A DNA stretch of 64,000 nucleotides from Balanoglossus misakiensis (lineage: Eukaryota; Hemichordata), in assembly GCA_040954595.2 (NCBI GenBank), contig CM082590.2, positions 9,052,001 through 9,116,000 on the forward strand, in the 5' to 3' direction. Shown here in pieces: positions 11,630-22,651 of this stretch (positions are counted from its first letter, which is position 1; each line of letters opens with the position of its first letter). The position numbers and the translations under genes were made by a program. Under the pieces are notes generated by a model. It saw nothing but the letters and a program-made list of their open reading frames with translations. It did not search any database and was not told the origin of the DNA.

Positions 11630-13636
11630 ATGTCGTCACCAGCGGATATCACTCTTTCGTTGCGGAAAACCATAAATGTAATGTTTATGGGAGAAAGCAG
11701 CACGGAGCAGTTTGATAGTGGTAACGCCTACTTTGTGTCGTCTGCGGAACATCGAGTACTTCCGGGTTTCACCCAACAAGGTAAGGGTTTGTTTACGTGT
11801 GTATTAATCATGGTTAGTCGTGGTCATTTGATGTTCCAAACAGGACAATAGTACAGGAATTTCAAGATAAATTCGTTGTTGCTGTAATGATCGAAACGGA
11901 GACCGTTGTGTCAAGCCCTGGCACGAATTGACAAGGTCATATCGTCACACAAAGTCACAAATACAAGCTATTCCATTAAAATCTCTGCTTGAGAGATAAA
12001 TAACTTCAGTGTGTCTTGTTTGATGTGATTGATCAATAGATTGCAGTTATGTCTGGGAGGAAGCCAGGAGAACCAATCAGACCACTCAGCTTGAAGACTG
12101 CTTGGTGAGAAAAACTCAACAACTGATCCATCATCTCAGGAACGACACTCTTTCAGAGAAAGGTAAACTTGATTAATGCTTCTTATTATCTTTCCACCCA
12201 AAAATTAAAAAATATCTTTCCCCGAAAAAATAACTTACATTGACAACAATCAAGTCATGCCAAGGAGGGGTAGAAAAGGATTCTTAATCGCTATTCGTGT
12301 GTATTTGACAGAAAAATCAACCTTGGTCAACTTCCTGTTTGAAAGTGGTGCCATCTCTCTGGAAGTGACAACCAGCCAATTGCCACGCCCTGAAAGCCAG
12401 TACCATGGAAACACCAGCGAAAGAGTGTGTCACCATGACGATGGCACGTATTCTGTGGTGCCGGAAACTAACATGGGAATCACTGACGTTAAAAGTATTG
12501 CTGTCGACTCGGAAATGACACAACACGAAAATGAGGGCTATCAAGCGAGACACTGTGACAATTTGGATGTTGATACCAGACAATGCCAACCGAGCTTGAC
12601 AGCAATAACCGGCCAGAAATTTGAGAGTGTGAGAGACATTGTGGATAATTTTGACAGCATCGATGAACAGTCAGGAAATTCAAATCGAGAGAACTCGAAA
12701 TTGTATCCGAATGTCGGAATTGACAATGCAGCGTTGTATCGACACGCCGGCGAAGGAAGTTCGCGCGCTCGCGGAGACGTCAGTTTTGTGGAGAGTGTCT
12801 CTTTCCCAGCTCAGTGTCTGGAGAATGTCACCCAATCGGAAATCTCTCAATGTGTGGATGAGAACGAGAGCAAGGATGAGATTGTCATCAAAGAGGAAAG
12901 CCCTGGGGATGACATTGTGTACATGTGTAACCCTGAGAGGCCATCAGTGTCACGTGTTGGTGAAACGACCGAGGCAGACCGCCTGAATGTGGAAATAGAA
13001 GCAGAGTCTGACAGATCGCAAATCTTCATCCCCCCTTCTGAGACCTCCCAGGCACTGACACGGCCTAAACAAAACATCCAACCATTCAGACCCACAGCCA
13101 ACACTGCAAAAGTTCCAAAAGCCCGGTTAAAACTCGGACTATTGTCCGTTGCTGGCTACAACAAGAAAAGATCCTTGAAAGGACGATACTTTGTGTGTAA
13201 TCTATGCTCAGCAGGGTTTGACAACAGAAGTCGGCTTCTAGCCCACATGAAAAGTCACACTAAGGGTGCGCAGAAGAAGGCCGTGGAATGCAAGGACTGT
13301 CGGGAGAAATTCAACAACAAGGAAAGCCTGGTTGCCCACCAGAGATTCCATATCCACACTGGAGAGACCCCTTTCCAGTGCGACGTCTGCGGAAAAGCGT
13401 TCAAATTCCGCAACCGGTTGATCTCGCACACCAGGACGCACACCGGGGAGAAACCTTTCCAGTGTCTCATGTGCAATAAACGTTTCAGCGACCGGTCCAA
13501 CCTCAACGCCCACCGCAGGGTGCACACCGGAGAAAGACCTTTCGACTGCTCCGTGTGCGGGGCCAGTTTCGGACACCGATCCAACCTCCGGAAGCACTAC
13601 CTGAGATACCACAGTCGAGATGCACCTCCGGTCTAA
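11630..13636 (+). CDS. Zinc-finger gene A: novel N-module plus five C2H2 fingers
   Basis: Probable nuclear DNA-binding regulator of 532 residues. Exons 11630-11780, 12040-12162, 12312-13636; both introns are phase 1 and the joined length is a multiple of three. Exon 1 begins MSSPADITLSLRKTINVMF. Exon 2 (41 codons) has YVWEEARRTN and ends DTLSEK. Exon 3 opens EKSTLVNFLFESGAISLEV. The long acidic linker has a SUMO-consensus site (VIKEE, near 12883-12897) and GDVSFVESVSFP (12774-12809), a phrase shared with gene H. Five C2H2 fingers span about 13189-13610; the later ones have TGEKPF-type linkers. The first two are less regular (HIHTGET linker). I chose ATG 11630 because it aligns with the exon 1 pattern of the paralogues. 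AATAAA at 14180. Targets are unknown. Confidence 0.88.
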
Positions 13637-14472
13637 AGGAAAACATTTCTCAGAAGAATCCATGTATAAATCGAACATTTTAGATGCACAGTGAGATATC
13701 AAATGGATTCTGCCATCAGACAATTACATTACTTGGGTTTTTTTGTCAGACATTGACACTGCAAAGATCAATTATTACCAAATCTTTGTACAGTCAAACC
13801 TGTGTTAGTGACCACCTCTATATAGTGACCACCTCTATATAGTGGCCACTATGTTACAGTCCCTGTGCAATTTACAAATTACATGTGCATTAATTGACCT
13901 CTCGATAAAGACCACCTGTCTATAAAGGCCAGTTTAGGAAAGTCCCTTGACTGGCCACTAAATACACAGGTTTGACTGTGTCATACATTTCCTTCGTTTT
14001 CTGCCAGCATTGCAATATAAACTGACCATATGCCACATGACTTAATGCAGATATTTTTTCAATACATTATTTCTATTGTTTTTCTGGTTACAGTAGAAAA
14101 AATGTAGCATCTCTGCATCCATTGTAACTTCATTGCAGAGGTTTTATATTCATATAAGTTAAGATAAACAGTTTTGAGAAATAAAGGTTTATCAACTGTA
14201 AGATCATTGTCATTTTTTTTACTAATTTCAGCAAAGCTACAGCTTTCTTCTGTTTGCTAAATTTCTTCCTCTGACTTCGGATGGCATAAGAATTCTACAA
14301 TATACACAATGTCAAATCTCATAAAGTTGATGTCAAATCTGTGAAATTTCATGTGTGAAATTCTATAAAGTCCGTTCAATTAGAACCAGGCCACTTAACA
14401 TATTGGAATGAATATAACATCATCTGTGTACAATTTCCATCATGACAGAAATTTAATTCTATGTTTCTACAA
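13637..14472. other. 3-prime UTR of gene A with MITE-1 and spacer
   Basis: Contains the complete MITE-1 at 13791-13978 inside the probable UTR, then the gene A poly(A) signal near 14180. The rest precedes the stop of the leftward sulfotransferase and is probably its 3-prime UTR. No other gene is seen. Confidence 0.6.
13791..13978 (+). mobile_element. MITE-1, complete, 188 bp
   Basis: Perfect 15-bp terminal inverted repeats: CAGTCAAACCTGTGT at 13791 and ACACAGGTTTGACTG ending 13978. An internal ctatatagtg unit is doubled. Related copies are at 52-172 and, inverted, at 22672-22849. No ORF, so non-autonomous. No clear target-site duplication was found. Confidence 0.8.
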
Positions 14473-15405
14473 CTAAAGAATGTCTCTCATATCATAAACA
14501 AATTTCAATCCATGTTCCTCGGCTTTCCCAGTAACTTCTCGATCAAAAAATTCATTTTGCGCAACAGTGAAGTGGTTCTTCCAATCACCGACTTGACCTC
14601 TGCGCTGATGACGAGCATCATCTGGAAAGGAGTGCGTATCCGCGCCAACCATTGAATATTGACGGAAGATTTCCTTCCCTTGACTCATTGCAACAAAACT
14701 GCAACTTTCAGCCACTTTTTCAATTTCCTCGTCTGACTTCGAACGATCCAGAAAATCCGTGATCTGGCACAACACAGATTTCAAATCTCTCTTCATATCT
14801 TCAAATGTCACATGTAGCACATTGTCCTGCTGGGTGTATCGTTTCCATGCCAACACATGATCCAACCAAGAGCCGTACAACACTCTCCCCTGAACGAAAG
14901 CCTTAACCCAGTCGTTCCAATCCAAATCCATCCCGATCCAAGGAATTGATCTCATGTAACTATAATACGACACGCATACATCTTTCGGATTTCTGGCTAC
15001 ATATATGACTTTACACATCTTTTGACCTTTGACCCATGACTTTGGGAACAACTGTGGAGGAAGATGGCAGAATAACAACCTTGGTGACGTCATCTTCTGC
15101 AAGGATGTCTTCACAGCCTTTGCATGTTCACCATACATACCAGGTATGTGATCGGCGTCTTCGTAAAGTAGGTCAAGGCGCACTGTTTTCTTTGTGGCTG
15201 GCAGTAAGAAATTGAGGTCACTGTACATGCTAGTTAAGGCCTTTAACATCCAGTATGTTCCTGATTTGATATACGTCACAATGACGATATCGTCGTCTCT
15301 AACGTCCCATGTGTCTATCGGATTGGTCTGCACGGTCTCTATGTTATGGACACAGTTTATGAAGTAACAACCGTTGTAGAAGAAACCTGGCCATTCCTTT
15401 GCCAT
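14473..15405 (-). CDS. Cytosolic sulfotransferase 1 (variant P-loop)
   Basis: Single-exon SULT-family enzyme, 310 residues, near the usual ~290-310. Such enzymes transfer sulfate from PAPS to small hydroxyl or amine acceptors in the cytosol. Seen: TYIKSGTYWMLK at residues 44-55, where the family normally has Pro at residue 46 (here ATC, Ile); FCHLPPQLFPKSW with the catalytic His near 114; VARNPKDVCVSYY with the Arg and Ser that contact the PAPS 3-prime phosphate; YGSWLDHVLAWK; and the C-terminal RRGQVGDWK. ATG 15405 was chosen because it aligns with the MAKEWPGFF start of the neighbour at 16125. It is divergent to that gene. The acceptor cannot be told from sequence; an inactive or altered enzyme is possible because of the P-loop change. 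Confidence 0.9.
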   Translation of the reverse strand: MAKEWPGFFYNGCYFINCVHNIETVQTNPIDTWDVRDDDIVIVTYIKSGTYWMLKALTSMYSDLNFLLPATKKTVRLDLLYEDADHIPGMYGEHAKAVKTSLQKMTSPRLLFCHLPPQLFPKSWVKGQKMCKVIYVARNPKDVCVSYYSYMRSIPWIGMDLDWNDWVKAFVQGRVLYGSWLDHVLAWKRYTQQDNVLHVTFEDMKRDLKSVLCQITDFLDRSKSDEEIEKVAESCSFVAMSQGKEIFRQYSMVGADTHSFPDDARHQRRGQVGDWKNHFTVAQNEFFDREVTGKAEEHGLKFVYDMRDIL

Positions 15406-16124
15406 TGTGTTTATTGTACTGTCCAAAGCATGAAGTGAAAAGAACAATTTACAGTGACCTTTGCTTGTCAGAAATGTTGAGGGCGCTCTTCACTTGTAAC
15501 ATGTCATAGACGATCGTTGCCCTTTAATCCACTTTCCCAGAGATTTCCTTTTGTATAAACCACGTGGTACGTATTCGCGGTCTGCCTTGAAGGTCACAGT
15601 AACCTTGAAGCCACTGTTCTCATTTCAAACATGAAATAGCGAATAAATGGTCTGGTTCTTGCTTGTTCTGTAGAGGGCAAGTCGCGAAAAGATTGAGCCA
15701 ACCCTGTTCATCACAGGACAGGTGTCACTAAAACAGCGTGTTCCAGTCGAACTATATCGACCTACCTATTAATTAAATTCTATATTTGGGGACAGAATGT
15801 ATACTATTTGGGAACACACGCAAGCACATCTGATTTTAATAAAAGTGTTCATCACAGGACAGGTGTCGCTAAAACAGCGTGTTCCAGTTGAACTATATCG
15901 ACCTACCTATTAATTAAATTCTATATTTGGGGACAGAATGTATACTATTTGGGAACATACGCAATTCGCCAGTTATTATCGACGTGGTTTAGGCCAGTGG
16001 CCCATAGTTTATTAGGACACAGTATTGTACAATCGACGTGACTTCAAGCACAAGGTGTCGCGTATCCACATAGCAATCGTATTTCTTGTATTATCGGAAG
16101 AAGGTACAGCCTCAACACGGCGAG
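15406..16124. promoter_or_regulatory. Divergent sulfotransferase promoter region with tandem duplication
   Basis: The ~720-bp gap between two divergently transcribed sulfotransferases must hold both promoters. It carries a direct duplication of 118 bp (15706-15823 and 15847-15964). No protein-coding signal is seen. Confidence 0.6.
15706..15964 (+). repeat. 118-bp direct tandem duplication
   Basis: Copies at 15706-15823 and 15847-15964 differ at only a few positions (for example gtgtcact/gtgtcgct) and are separated by 23 bp. Both begin gttcatcacaggacagg and end gggaaca[ct]acgcaa. It duplicates part of the divergent promoter region. Confidence 0.85.
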
Positions 16125-17042
16125 ATGGCGAAAGAGTGGCCCGGTTTCTTCCACAACGGTTGTTATTTCATCGACTGTGTCCACAAGGTGGGAACAGTGA
16201 CGTCAAATCCGATGGAGAGTTGGGATATAAGGGATGACGATATTGTCATTGTCACGTACCCCAAGTCTGGGACATATTGGATGTTGAAGGTTATAACGAG
16301 CATGTACAGTGACCTCAATTTCTTACTGCCTGCCACGGAGAAAACAGTGCGCCTTGACCTTCTGTACGAGGACTCTGATCATATACCTGGAATATATGGT
16401 GAACATGCAAAGGCTGTGAAGACATCTTTGCAGAAGATGACCTCACCCCGGTTGTTATTTTGCCATCTGCCTCCCCACTTATTCCCAAAGTCATGGAGAG
16501 ATGGCGAAAAGAAGTGTAAGATTATCTACGTGGCTAGGAATCCGAAAGACGTCTGTGTGTCATTTTATCAGTACATGAAAGCTGTCCCCTGGGGTGATAT
16601 GCACCTAAGTTGGGAGGAATGGGTAAAGGCTTTCATCGAGGGCAAAATGTGGTATGGATCGTGGTTGGATCATGTGTTGGCATGGAAACAGTATGGTCTC
16701 CAAGACAACGTTCTCCGCATCAGCTTTGAAGATATGAAGGGAGATCTTCGGTTTGTACTGGCCCAAATTGCAAGTTTCCTGAATCGTCCGTTGTCAGATG
16801 CCGAAGTGGTCGCCATTTCTAGAGACTGTACTTTTGAGGCAATGAGTAAGGGTGTAGAGATGTATAGACAATACTCAAGTTGCGGTGACCAATATTCATT
16901 TGTCGCAGGTGCACGTCACCAGCGAAATGGTCGAGTCGGTGATTGGAAGAACCACTTTACTGTCGCGCAAAATGAGTTGTTTGATCGGGAAATCACAGAA
17001 AAGGCAGAAAACCGCGGGTTAAAATTGGTATACCAGATATAG
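16125..17042 (+). CDS. Cytosolic sulfotransferase 2
   Basis: Single-exon SULT of 305 residues with a complete motif set: PAPS-binding YPKSGTYW at 45-52, FCHLPPHLFPKSW with catalytic His114, VARNPKDVCVSFY with Arg138 and Ser146, YGSWLDHVLAWK, and RNGRVGDWK at 267-275. The start MAKEWPGFFHNG is the first ATG in frame and matches the neighbour at 15405. It is about as close to that leftward copy as tandem paralogues usually are, and more distant from the third copy. Cytosolic PAPS-dependent sulfation is expected from the family; the acceptor is unknown. Confidence 0.93.
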   Translation: MAKEWPGFFHNGCYFIDCVHKVGTVTSNPMESWDIRDDDIVIVTYPKSGTYWMLKVITSMYSDLNFLLPATEKTVRLDLLYEDSDHIPGIYGEHAKAVKTSLQKMTSPRLLFCHLPPHLFPKSWRDGEKKCKIIYVARNPKDVCVSFYQYMKAVPWGDMHLSWEEWVKAFIEGKMWYGSWLDHVLAWKQYGLQDNVLRISFEDMKGDLRFVLAQIASFLNRPLSDAEVVAISRDCTFEAMSKGVEMYRQYSSCGDQYSFVAGARHQRNGRVGDWKNHFTVAQNELFDREITEKAENRGLKLVYQI

Positions 17043-17760
17043 TAACACTCACACGCGCATTCACTCTCACATTCACTATCACAACAATATGTTGTCCTTT
17101 GTTTTCTTGTATACCGTAGTCAAAATCTAAGCAATGGGGCTTTTGTATCCATTGTCACAACTCCCTATTAATCAGTATAGGTATCAAATGTTTAATTTGG
17201 GTCACCACGGTTGAGAACAGATCACTGTGGACCAAAAGTGCCCTTGAAGAAAAAAGACATTGTGAATATATTGTACTGCCCTACGGGTACCGATTGATTC
17301 CCAGGGGCCCATAAGGACCTTGTATCTCCGACTATCTCATCATTGCGGGGAAAACCGGATTGAAAAAAATGCTTCACAGTCACCGTTTAAAAAAAACACT
17401 TGTTGCCATACCCAATTCCTCCAGCCCCCCCCCCCCCGAAATTAAACGGCCCACCCCTAAGATTGCATTGTTGCATGATTGAGAGACACTGAAATCGCGT
17501 TCTATCCCGGATGAACGCAGTACAGCACAATGGATGGAGGGACACGCCCCATTAGGATACACTGGCAGGTTGCTAACCCTGAACTTTGCCCTACTGAACA
17601 AAAAGTAGACAAGGGACACTTTTCGCCTTTCTGAACACTTCATGTCACGTGACACAAGAAAATACCAAGCCCATAGAAACCAGAGTGACACTCCCTGCCC
17701 GACTGAGTTAAATCGCACGGCGTGTAGATCACCCAGACGTTTTTAAGTCTAGTTTTCACC
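17043..17760. other. Spacer between sulfotransferases 2 and 3
   Basis: No gene is seen. A poly-C run lies at about 17426-17439. The 3-prime UTR of gene 2 and promoter of gene 3 must lie here. The minus ORF at 17380-17718 has no recognisable domain. Confidence 0.5.
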
Positions 17761-18681
17761 ATGTCGCAGGATTGGCCAGGTTTCTTCTATGATGGCAATT
17801 ATTTCATCGATTGTGTATTTGACGAGGAAACGGTGAAAAGCAACCCCATTGAGAAGTGGGTGGTCCGGCCAGACGACGTCGTCGTGGCAACCTATCCCAA
17901 ATCTGGCACGTTTTGGATGTTGAAGACCATACGCACAATCTGCGGTGATCAGCTCAACTTTTTGCTGCCTCGCACCCAGAAAGCAGTTCGTCTGGACACG
18001 CTGTACGAGAATACAGACAACACGTCAGGACCCTATGCTGAATGTGTGGATGCTGTGAAGACATCCCTGCACGAAATGCCAACACCGAGATTGCTGTACC
18101 ACCATTTTCCTCCGCAGTTCTTCCCAAGGTCGTGGAAAGAAGGTGATCGCCGGTGCAAAGTCATCTCCTTATCACGAAATCCGAAGGATGTCTGTGTCTC
18201 TGATTATTTCCACATGAAAGCGATCCCCTGGTGTCACATGAACTTTACTTGGGACGAGTGGGTGAAAGCATTCATCGAAGGTAAAGTGTGGTACGGATCG
18301 TGGCTGGATCACGCATTGGCATGGAAACAGTACGGTCTCCAAGACAACGTGCTTCACGTCACGTATGAAGAAATGAAAGTGGATTTCAAGTCGGTGGTGG
18401 CGAAAATTGCTGACTTCTTGGGTCGGCCGAAGTCTGAGGAAGAAATCGAGAGTGTGGTGCAAAGTTGCAGCTTCGCTGAAATGAATAAAGGGGAAAGTTT
18501 CTTCAGGAAATACTCAATGTGTGGAGGCCCCGATTCCTTCACTAAGGGATCACGACATCTACGCAAAGGTCAAATCGGCGATTGGAAGTACCACTTCACC
18601 GTCGAACAAAATGATTTATTTGATCGCCAGATTGTTGAAAAGGCAAAGAAACACGGACTGGACTATACTTATTACATGTAA
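17761..18681 (+). CDS. Cytosolic sulfotransferase 3
   Basis: Single-exon SULT of 306 residues starting MSQDWPGFFYDG. It keeps the PAPS loop YPKSGTFW, the catalytic His in YHHFPPQFFPRSW, SRNPKDVCVSDYFHMK with the phosphate-contacting Arg and Ser, YGSWLDHALAWKQYG and RKGQIGDWK near the C-terminus. It is the most diverged of the three copies, so it is probably an older duplicate with a different acceptor. Same strand as sulfotransferase 2, 718 bp downstream of it. Confidence 0.93.
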   Translation: MSQDWPGFFYDGNYFIDCVFDEETVKSNPIEKWVVRPDDVVVATYPKSGTFWMLKTIRTICGDQLNFLLPRTQKAVRLDTLYENTDNTSGPYAECVDAVKTSLHEMPTPRLLYHHFPPQFFPRSWKEGDRRCKVISLSRNPKDVCVSDYFHMKAIPWCHMNFTWDEWVKAFIEGKVWYGSWLDHALAWKQYGLQDNVLHVTYEEMKVDFKSVVAKIADFLGRPKSEEEIESVVQSCSFAEMNKGESFFRKYSMCGGPDSFTKGSRHLRKGQIGDWKYHFTVEQNDLFDRQIVEKAKKHGLDYTYYM

Positions 18682-19770
18682 TGTAATAATTTTACGTCTG
18701 GCTTTAAAAGCATTGCCCACCCACAGTGGGGTCAGTCACTTTTTGAAATCCACGGTGAAATGTATGTTTTTTCTTACGTCTACGGTAATCTGATTAAAAT
18801 CTACAACTGTACATAGTTGGAGTAGATAAGTTTATATACTTCGTTTTTTTTAATTACAGACTGCTGGTTTTAAATTGGCTGGTGCTTCAGTGCAGCTCAG
18901 TCATGCAGAAAATGTTTCCCCAGCAGGCCCCTTTGTCGAGCTCGGACTTCGCCGCCGGCAAGGTCATGCTCTCCGCAAAATAGTCGCATAAACCATGGAG
19001 GTACTAGAGTACCTCCATGCATAAACTGAGCAGTCTCTTCAAGGACTGCATATGTATTATTCTGCGACATACAAAGGTGGCGGCCTAGTTTAGACGTGGG
19101 GATAGGGTGGTGGTGGTTCTTTGAAGAAGTCGTATAGGTGTGTTCACGGTACGATCATGGTCTGATAGACATCTTGAAATCATTCTAAGGAAATGACCTG
19201 GTCTAGTCCTCGTCTTAGAAACTGCCCGGAATCATAACCTGAATGCTTCAGTGTGCGAGAATCAGCTATTATAGACTTCGATTTTGGTCTATCACGTGGC
19301 AGGGCTTTAACACAGCGCCACTATGCGGAAGAAATGGGGCGGGGACCAGATTACTTTGTTTTTACCCCCACGTGACGAGATCGAGACCGCAGTAGCCCCC
19401 GGGCCGGGCTAGTGCCTGAACCTGGAATCATTCGGAGGAAAGTGCATGTTTATCATTTACATCATCACGAAAAATGGCATGACGATTATTATTTGCACAT
19501 AAGACGAACATGCGCTCATCTTCACTTTATTAATTGCCCGTATAATCTTTTGCATAGCTCAAACCATAGTCACTAAACTGACTGTATGTACTGCAAAAAG
19601 CTCGGCCCCTTTCCCCGAAAACAGGTTCGTCTATGAGTGCGTCCCCCGGAAAGCACATCCCACAATCCTGTGCGTGCAGCTGCATAGCCAGTCGATCGGA
19701 GAGACTTTGTATCGCCAGTATTTCATGTATTTCTGTCGTTCTCTGGGTCCTTGGTAACGCACAGGGAATC
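18682..19770. other. Spacer upstream of gene B, with a flanked palindrome
   Basis: No gene is seen. A 26-bp perfect palindrome at 18994-19019 is flanked by 7-bp direct repeats (CATAAAC at 18987 and 19020). The promoter of gene B should lie in the last few hundred bases. Confidence 0.6.
18987..19026. repeat. 26-bp palindrome with 7-bp direct repeats
   Basis: CATGGAGGTACT at 18994-19005, AG, then AGTACCTCCATG at 19008-19019 form a perfect inverted repeat. CATAAAC directly precedes and follows it. This looks like a hairpin insertion with target duplication, or a transposon footprint. Confidence 0.8.
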
Positions 19771-22651
19771 ATGAGCACCGCCGCAGATATCAGTCTTTCC
19801 TTCCGCAAGACCATTAATCTCATCTTTGCCGCTGAAGCCGAGAACGCTCAGCGACAAACCGTCCAGTCGTCTGCTGCCAGCAAGCAATGTCCACTTCCGG
19901 GGTCTAATGGTGACATCGACAAGGAGCCTCTCTTGTTATCTTCACAAGGTATGGAATATTCTCAGGATTATTTCTCCGCTCCACCGATCTAGATAACAAT
20001 ATTCAGAAGTAAAAAACGCTCATTATATTCCTCAGTTTCGCAGAACAACAGCATGTACGTGTATGTTATTCATACATGAATAAATTATATTTATTACCGG
20101 AATAATTCATGAATTTGCATATCAAATAAACTAGATAATGGTACATGTGGGTAGTTGTTATCTATTTCAATACACAATGAAACTTGATTTCATTTTGGCA
20201 GTGCTTTTTACGATCGTGGTAAGTCGGACTTTATATCTCGACATTATAGTGTCACAAACGAGGTAATTACTAATAAAGTATAGTTGTGTATAACTGGTAT
20301 TATTCCTGTCAAAAATATTGCAACACTCTCAGTAAACCATCTCATTATAGCAGTGATGATCATTATGGAAGATAATCCCTAATGTATAAAGCATCTATAG
20401 CTTGTTAATATTGCAAAGCCCAGCAGCAAGCATTCCCGTGTCAGCATTATTTAATAATGAATTATAGGCAAGGGATATTATACATAATAAGGGGCCAGGG
20501 TAGGGTTGTGTTGCTATTGTATTCTAAGAGAACTGCTTTGTTGCAGTTTATAATAAAACATGTCTTCGTCCATTCCCACAAACTGGACTATGCTGAGATA
20601 ATTTTAAATATAGATCATGGTCAATGGCCTTTAATTGTCAATAAATTTTGATATTATATATTTTTCTATATCAGTTGTATAGTGATGTTTTTAATTCCTA
20701 AATGAGGCTCACCAAAGAGACATTATACCACATCAATTTTTGACTTTTCACCTTGAGCCAATAATTTTTTTTGTAATTTTTTTCCTGTATCACAGATATG
20801 ACTCTATCAGGCATACATTTTATTTTTTGAAACAATAATGACCTCTTCACTCTTTACTTTTGCTGTGTGTGTGTACTGATAACTGACCCACAATTTTCGT
20901 CTCCTCAACTTTTCAGATTGTTGTTATCTCTGGGAGGAAGCCAGAAGAGCAAACAAAGTGACTCAGCTGTGGGACTGTTTTGTCAAAGTTACCAATGAAA
21001 TGTTTCACCGTCTCACTCATAATACACTCTCAGACAAAGGTATGTACTTTACCTGTATCTTGTTTGTTTGTTTGTTTATGTATTTGTTTGTTTGTTTGTT
21101 CCAGAACCAGTAGTTTTGGAGCAAAGTGACACTGACACTACTTTTCTGTTGGTTCTCACAGAGAAAGCCAATATTGTCAACTTCCTGTGTGACTGCGGCG
21201 TCATCAAAATGCAAGTGACCACAGCATGGATGTCCGGCGAAGATCTTCCGGAACCGTGTGGTCACGGAATACGGCAGCAGGAACAGAACGGCAATGCACA
21301 GCAGTCGGAACATCCCGTGCCAGAGACGCTCGTTGAAAATCATTTCCCGGATCCTCCTGTACCATCGGAAACGATTCCAACACAGTCTGGTGGATCTGGA
21401 TGTACGCGTGATCAGGGTACACAAGTCGGTGAACAAAACCCGTGCTCGCAGAAAACTGGTCAGAGGAATGAATTCGCCAATGTTAGGATCAAAGAAGAGA
21501 AGGAAGAAGTCGGGGAATTGTATCACGCGTATAAGGATGAGCCGAGGGATGTTGAAACCCCTGCAAATAATAACATACAAGAAATTCGGAACTCTGCGAT
21601 TAGATTGCAACAGAATACTGCAGCATCTGTCGTCAATAGGGGAGATTCCATTGTTGAGCAGGGGGGAGAGCCATCTGGAAGAGATGTTGTGAGGCAGGGC
21701 AGTGGGGATCTTGGTGGTGAACTGTCTGGGGTTGACAGTACAGAGTCCGGGCAGGATGACGTGCAGGGTAGACGTGGAACCCAACAGGAGAGGGTTGAAG
21801 CGGCCAGTGGAGTCACTTACCGGCAGGTTATTACTCGGAGAGGTTCATCGCAGCAACACAGGACTGCAGCAAGTTCTGCCGCAGCGCAAAGGGCGGGGTC
21901 GTCACGTGAATCTGGCAGTCTTTCTCGCGGAACGCAAGTTGACGTTCAGTTGAGCGGTACCACAGGACGCTCGTCACGCGAATCTGACGGTCTTTCTCGC
22001 GGGATGCAAGTTGACGGTCAGTCGAGCAGTACCACAAGACGCAAACTGAAGGAACCGAAGATCGTAGACGGATTAATCCACTGCCCGTTCTGTCGGCGAT
22101 CCTTCAAAACCCGGACCACCTTCAACCAGCACATCGTGATTCATGACATGGACCGCCCGTACGAGTGCACCCGATGTAACATGACATACAAACGACGGAT
22201 CCATCTGACGGAGCACATGCGCGTGCACACAGGCGAGAGACCTTATACCTGCGAGGTGTGCGGCCGCGGATTCACCCGGAACATGTATCTGGCGGTCCAC
22301 ATGCGAACGCATACCGGCATTAAACCCTACCACTGCAATATCTGCGGGATGAACTTCAGTCAGAAACAGATTCTGAACCAACACGTACGGCGACACTCTT
22401 CAGAGCGCCCGTTCTCGTGCACAGACTGCGGAAAACGATTCCGCACCGAGAGAGATTTAATCAGCCACACGCGGGTCCACACAGAAAGGGCATACACCAA
22501 GTGTAAAATCTGCAGCAAAAAGTTCCTCTACGCGAAAAGTTTACTCGGCCATATGCGAATACATACTGGGGAGAAACCTTTTGAATGTATAACATGCGAA
22601 AAAAAATTTAGGTTTAAAGTTCAGTTTGATAATCACATGAAAACTCACTGA
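19771..22651 (+). CDS. Zinc-finger gene B: novel N-module plus seven C2H2 fingers
   Basis: Probable nuclear DNA-binding regulator of 596 residues. Exons 19771-19948, 20917-21039, 21162-22651, both introns phase 1. Exon 1 starts MSTAADISLSFRKTINLIF, closest to gene A. Exon 2 has CCYLWEEARRANKVTQLWD and ends NTLSDK. Exon 3 opens EKANIVNFLCDCGVIKMQV. The linker has a SUMO-like RIKEEKEE near 21487-21510 and a duplicated serine-rich unit (SSRES ... SRGTQVD / SSRES ... SRGMQVD) at about 21900-22040. Seven C2H2 fingers fill 22078-22647, mostly with TGEKP- or SERP-type linkers; the protein ends just after the last finger. MITE-1 lies 20 bp past the stop, right at the AATAAA near 22663. Confidence 0.9.

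Noticed and set aside
13238-13723. Long ORFs antisense to finger exons here and in genes B, D, E and H
   Set aside because: They mirror the regular C2H2 coding pattern on the other strand and have no domain of their own.
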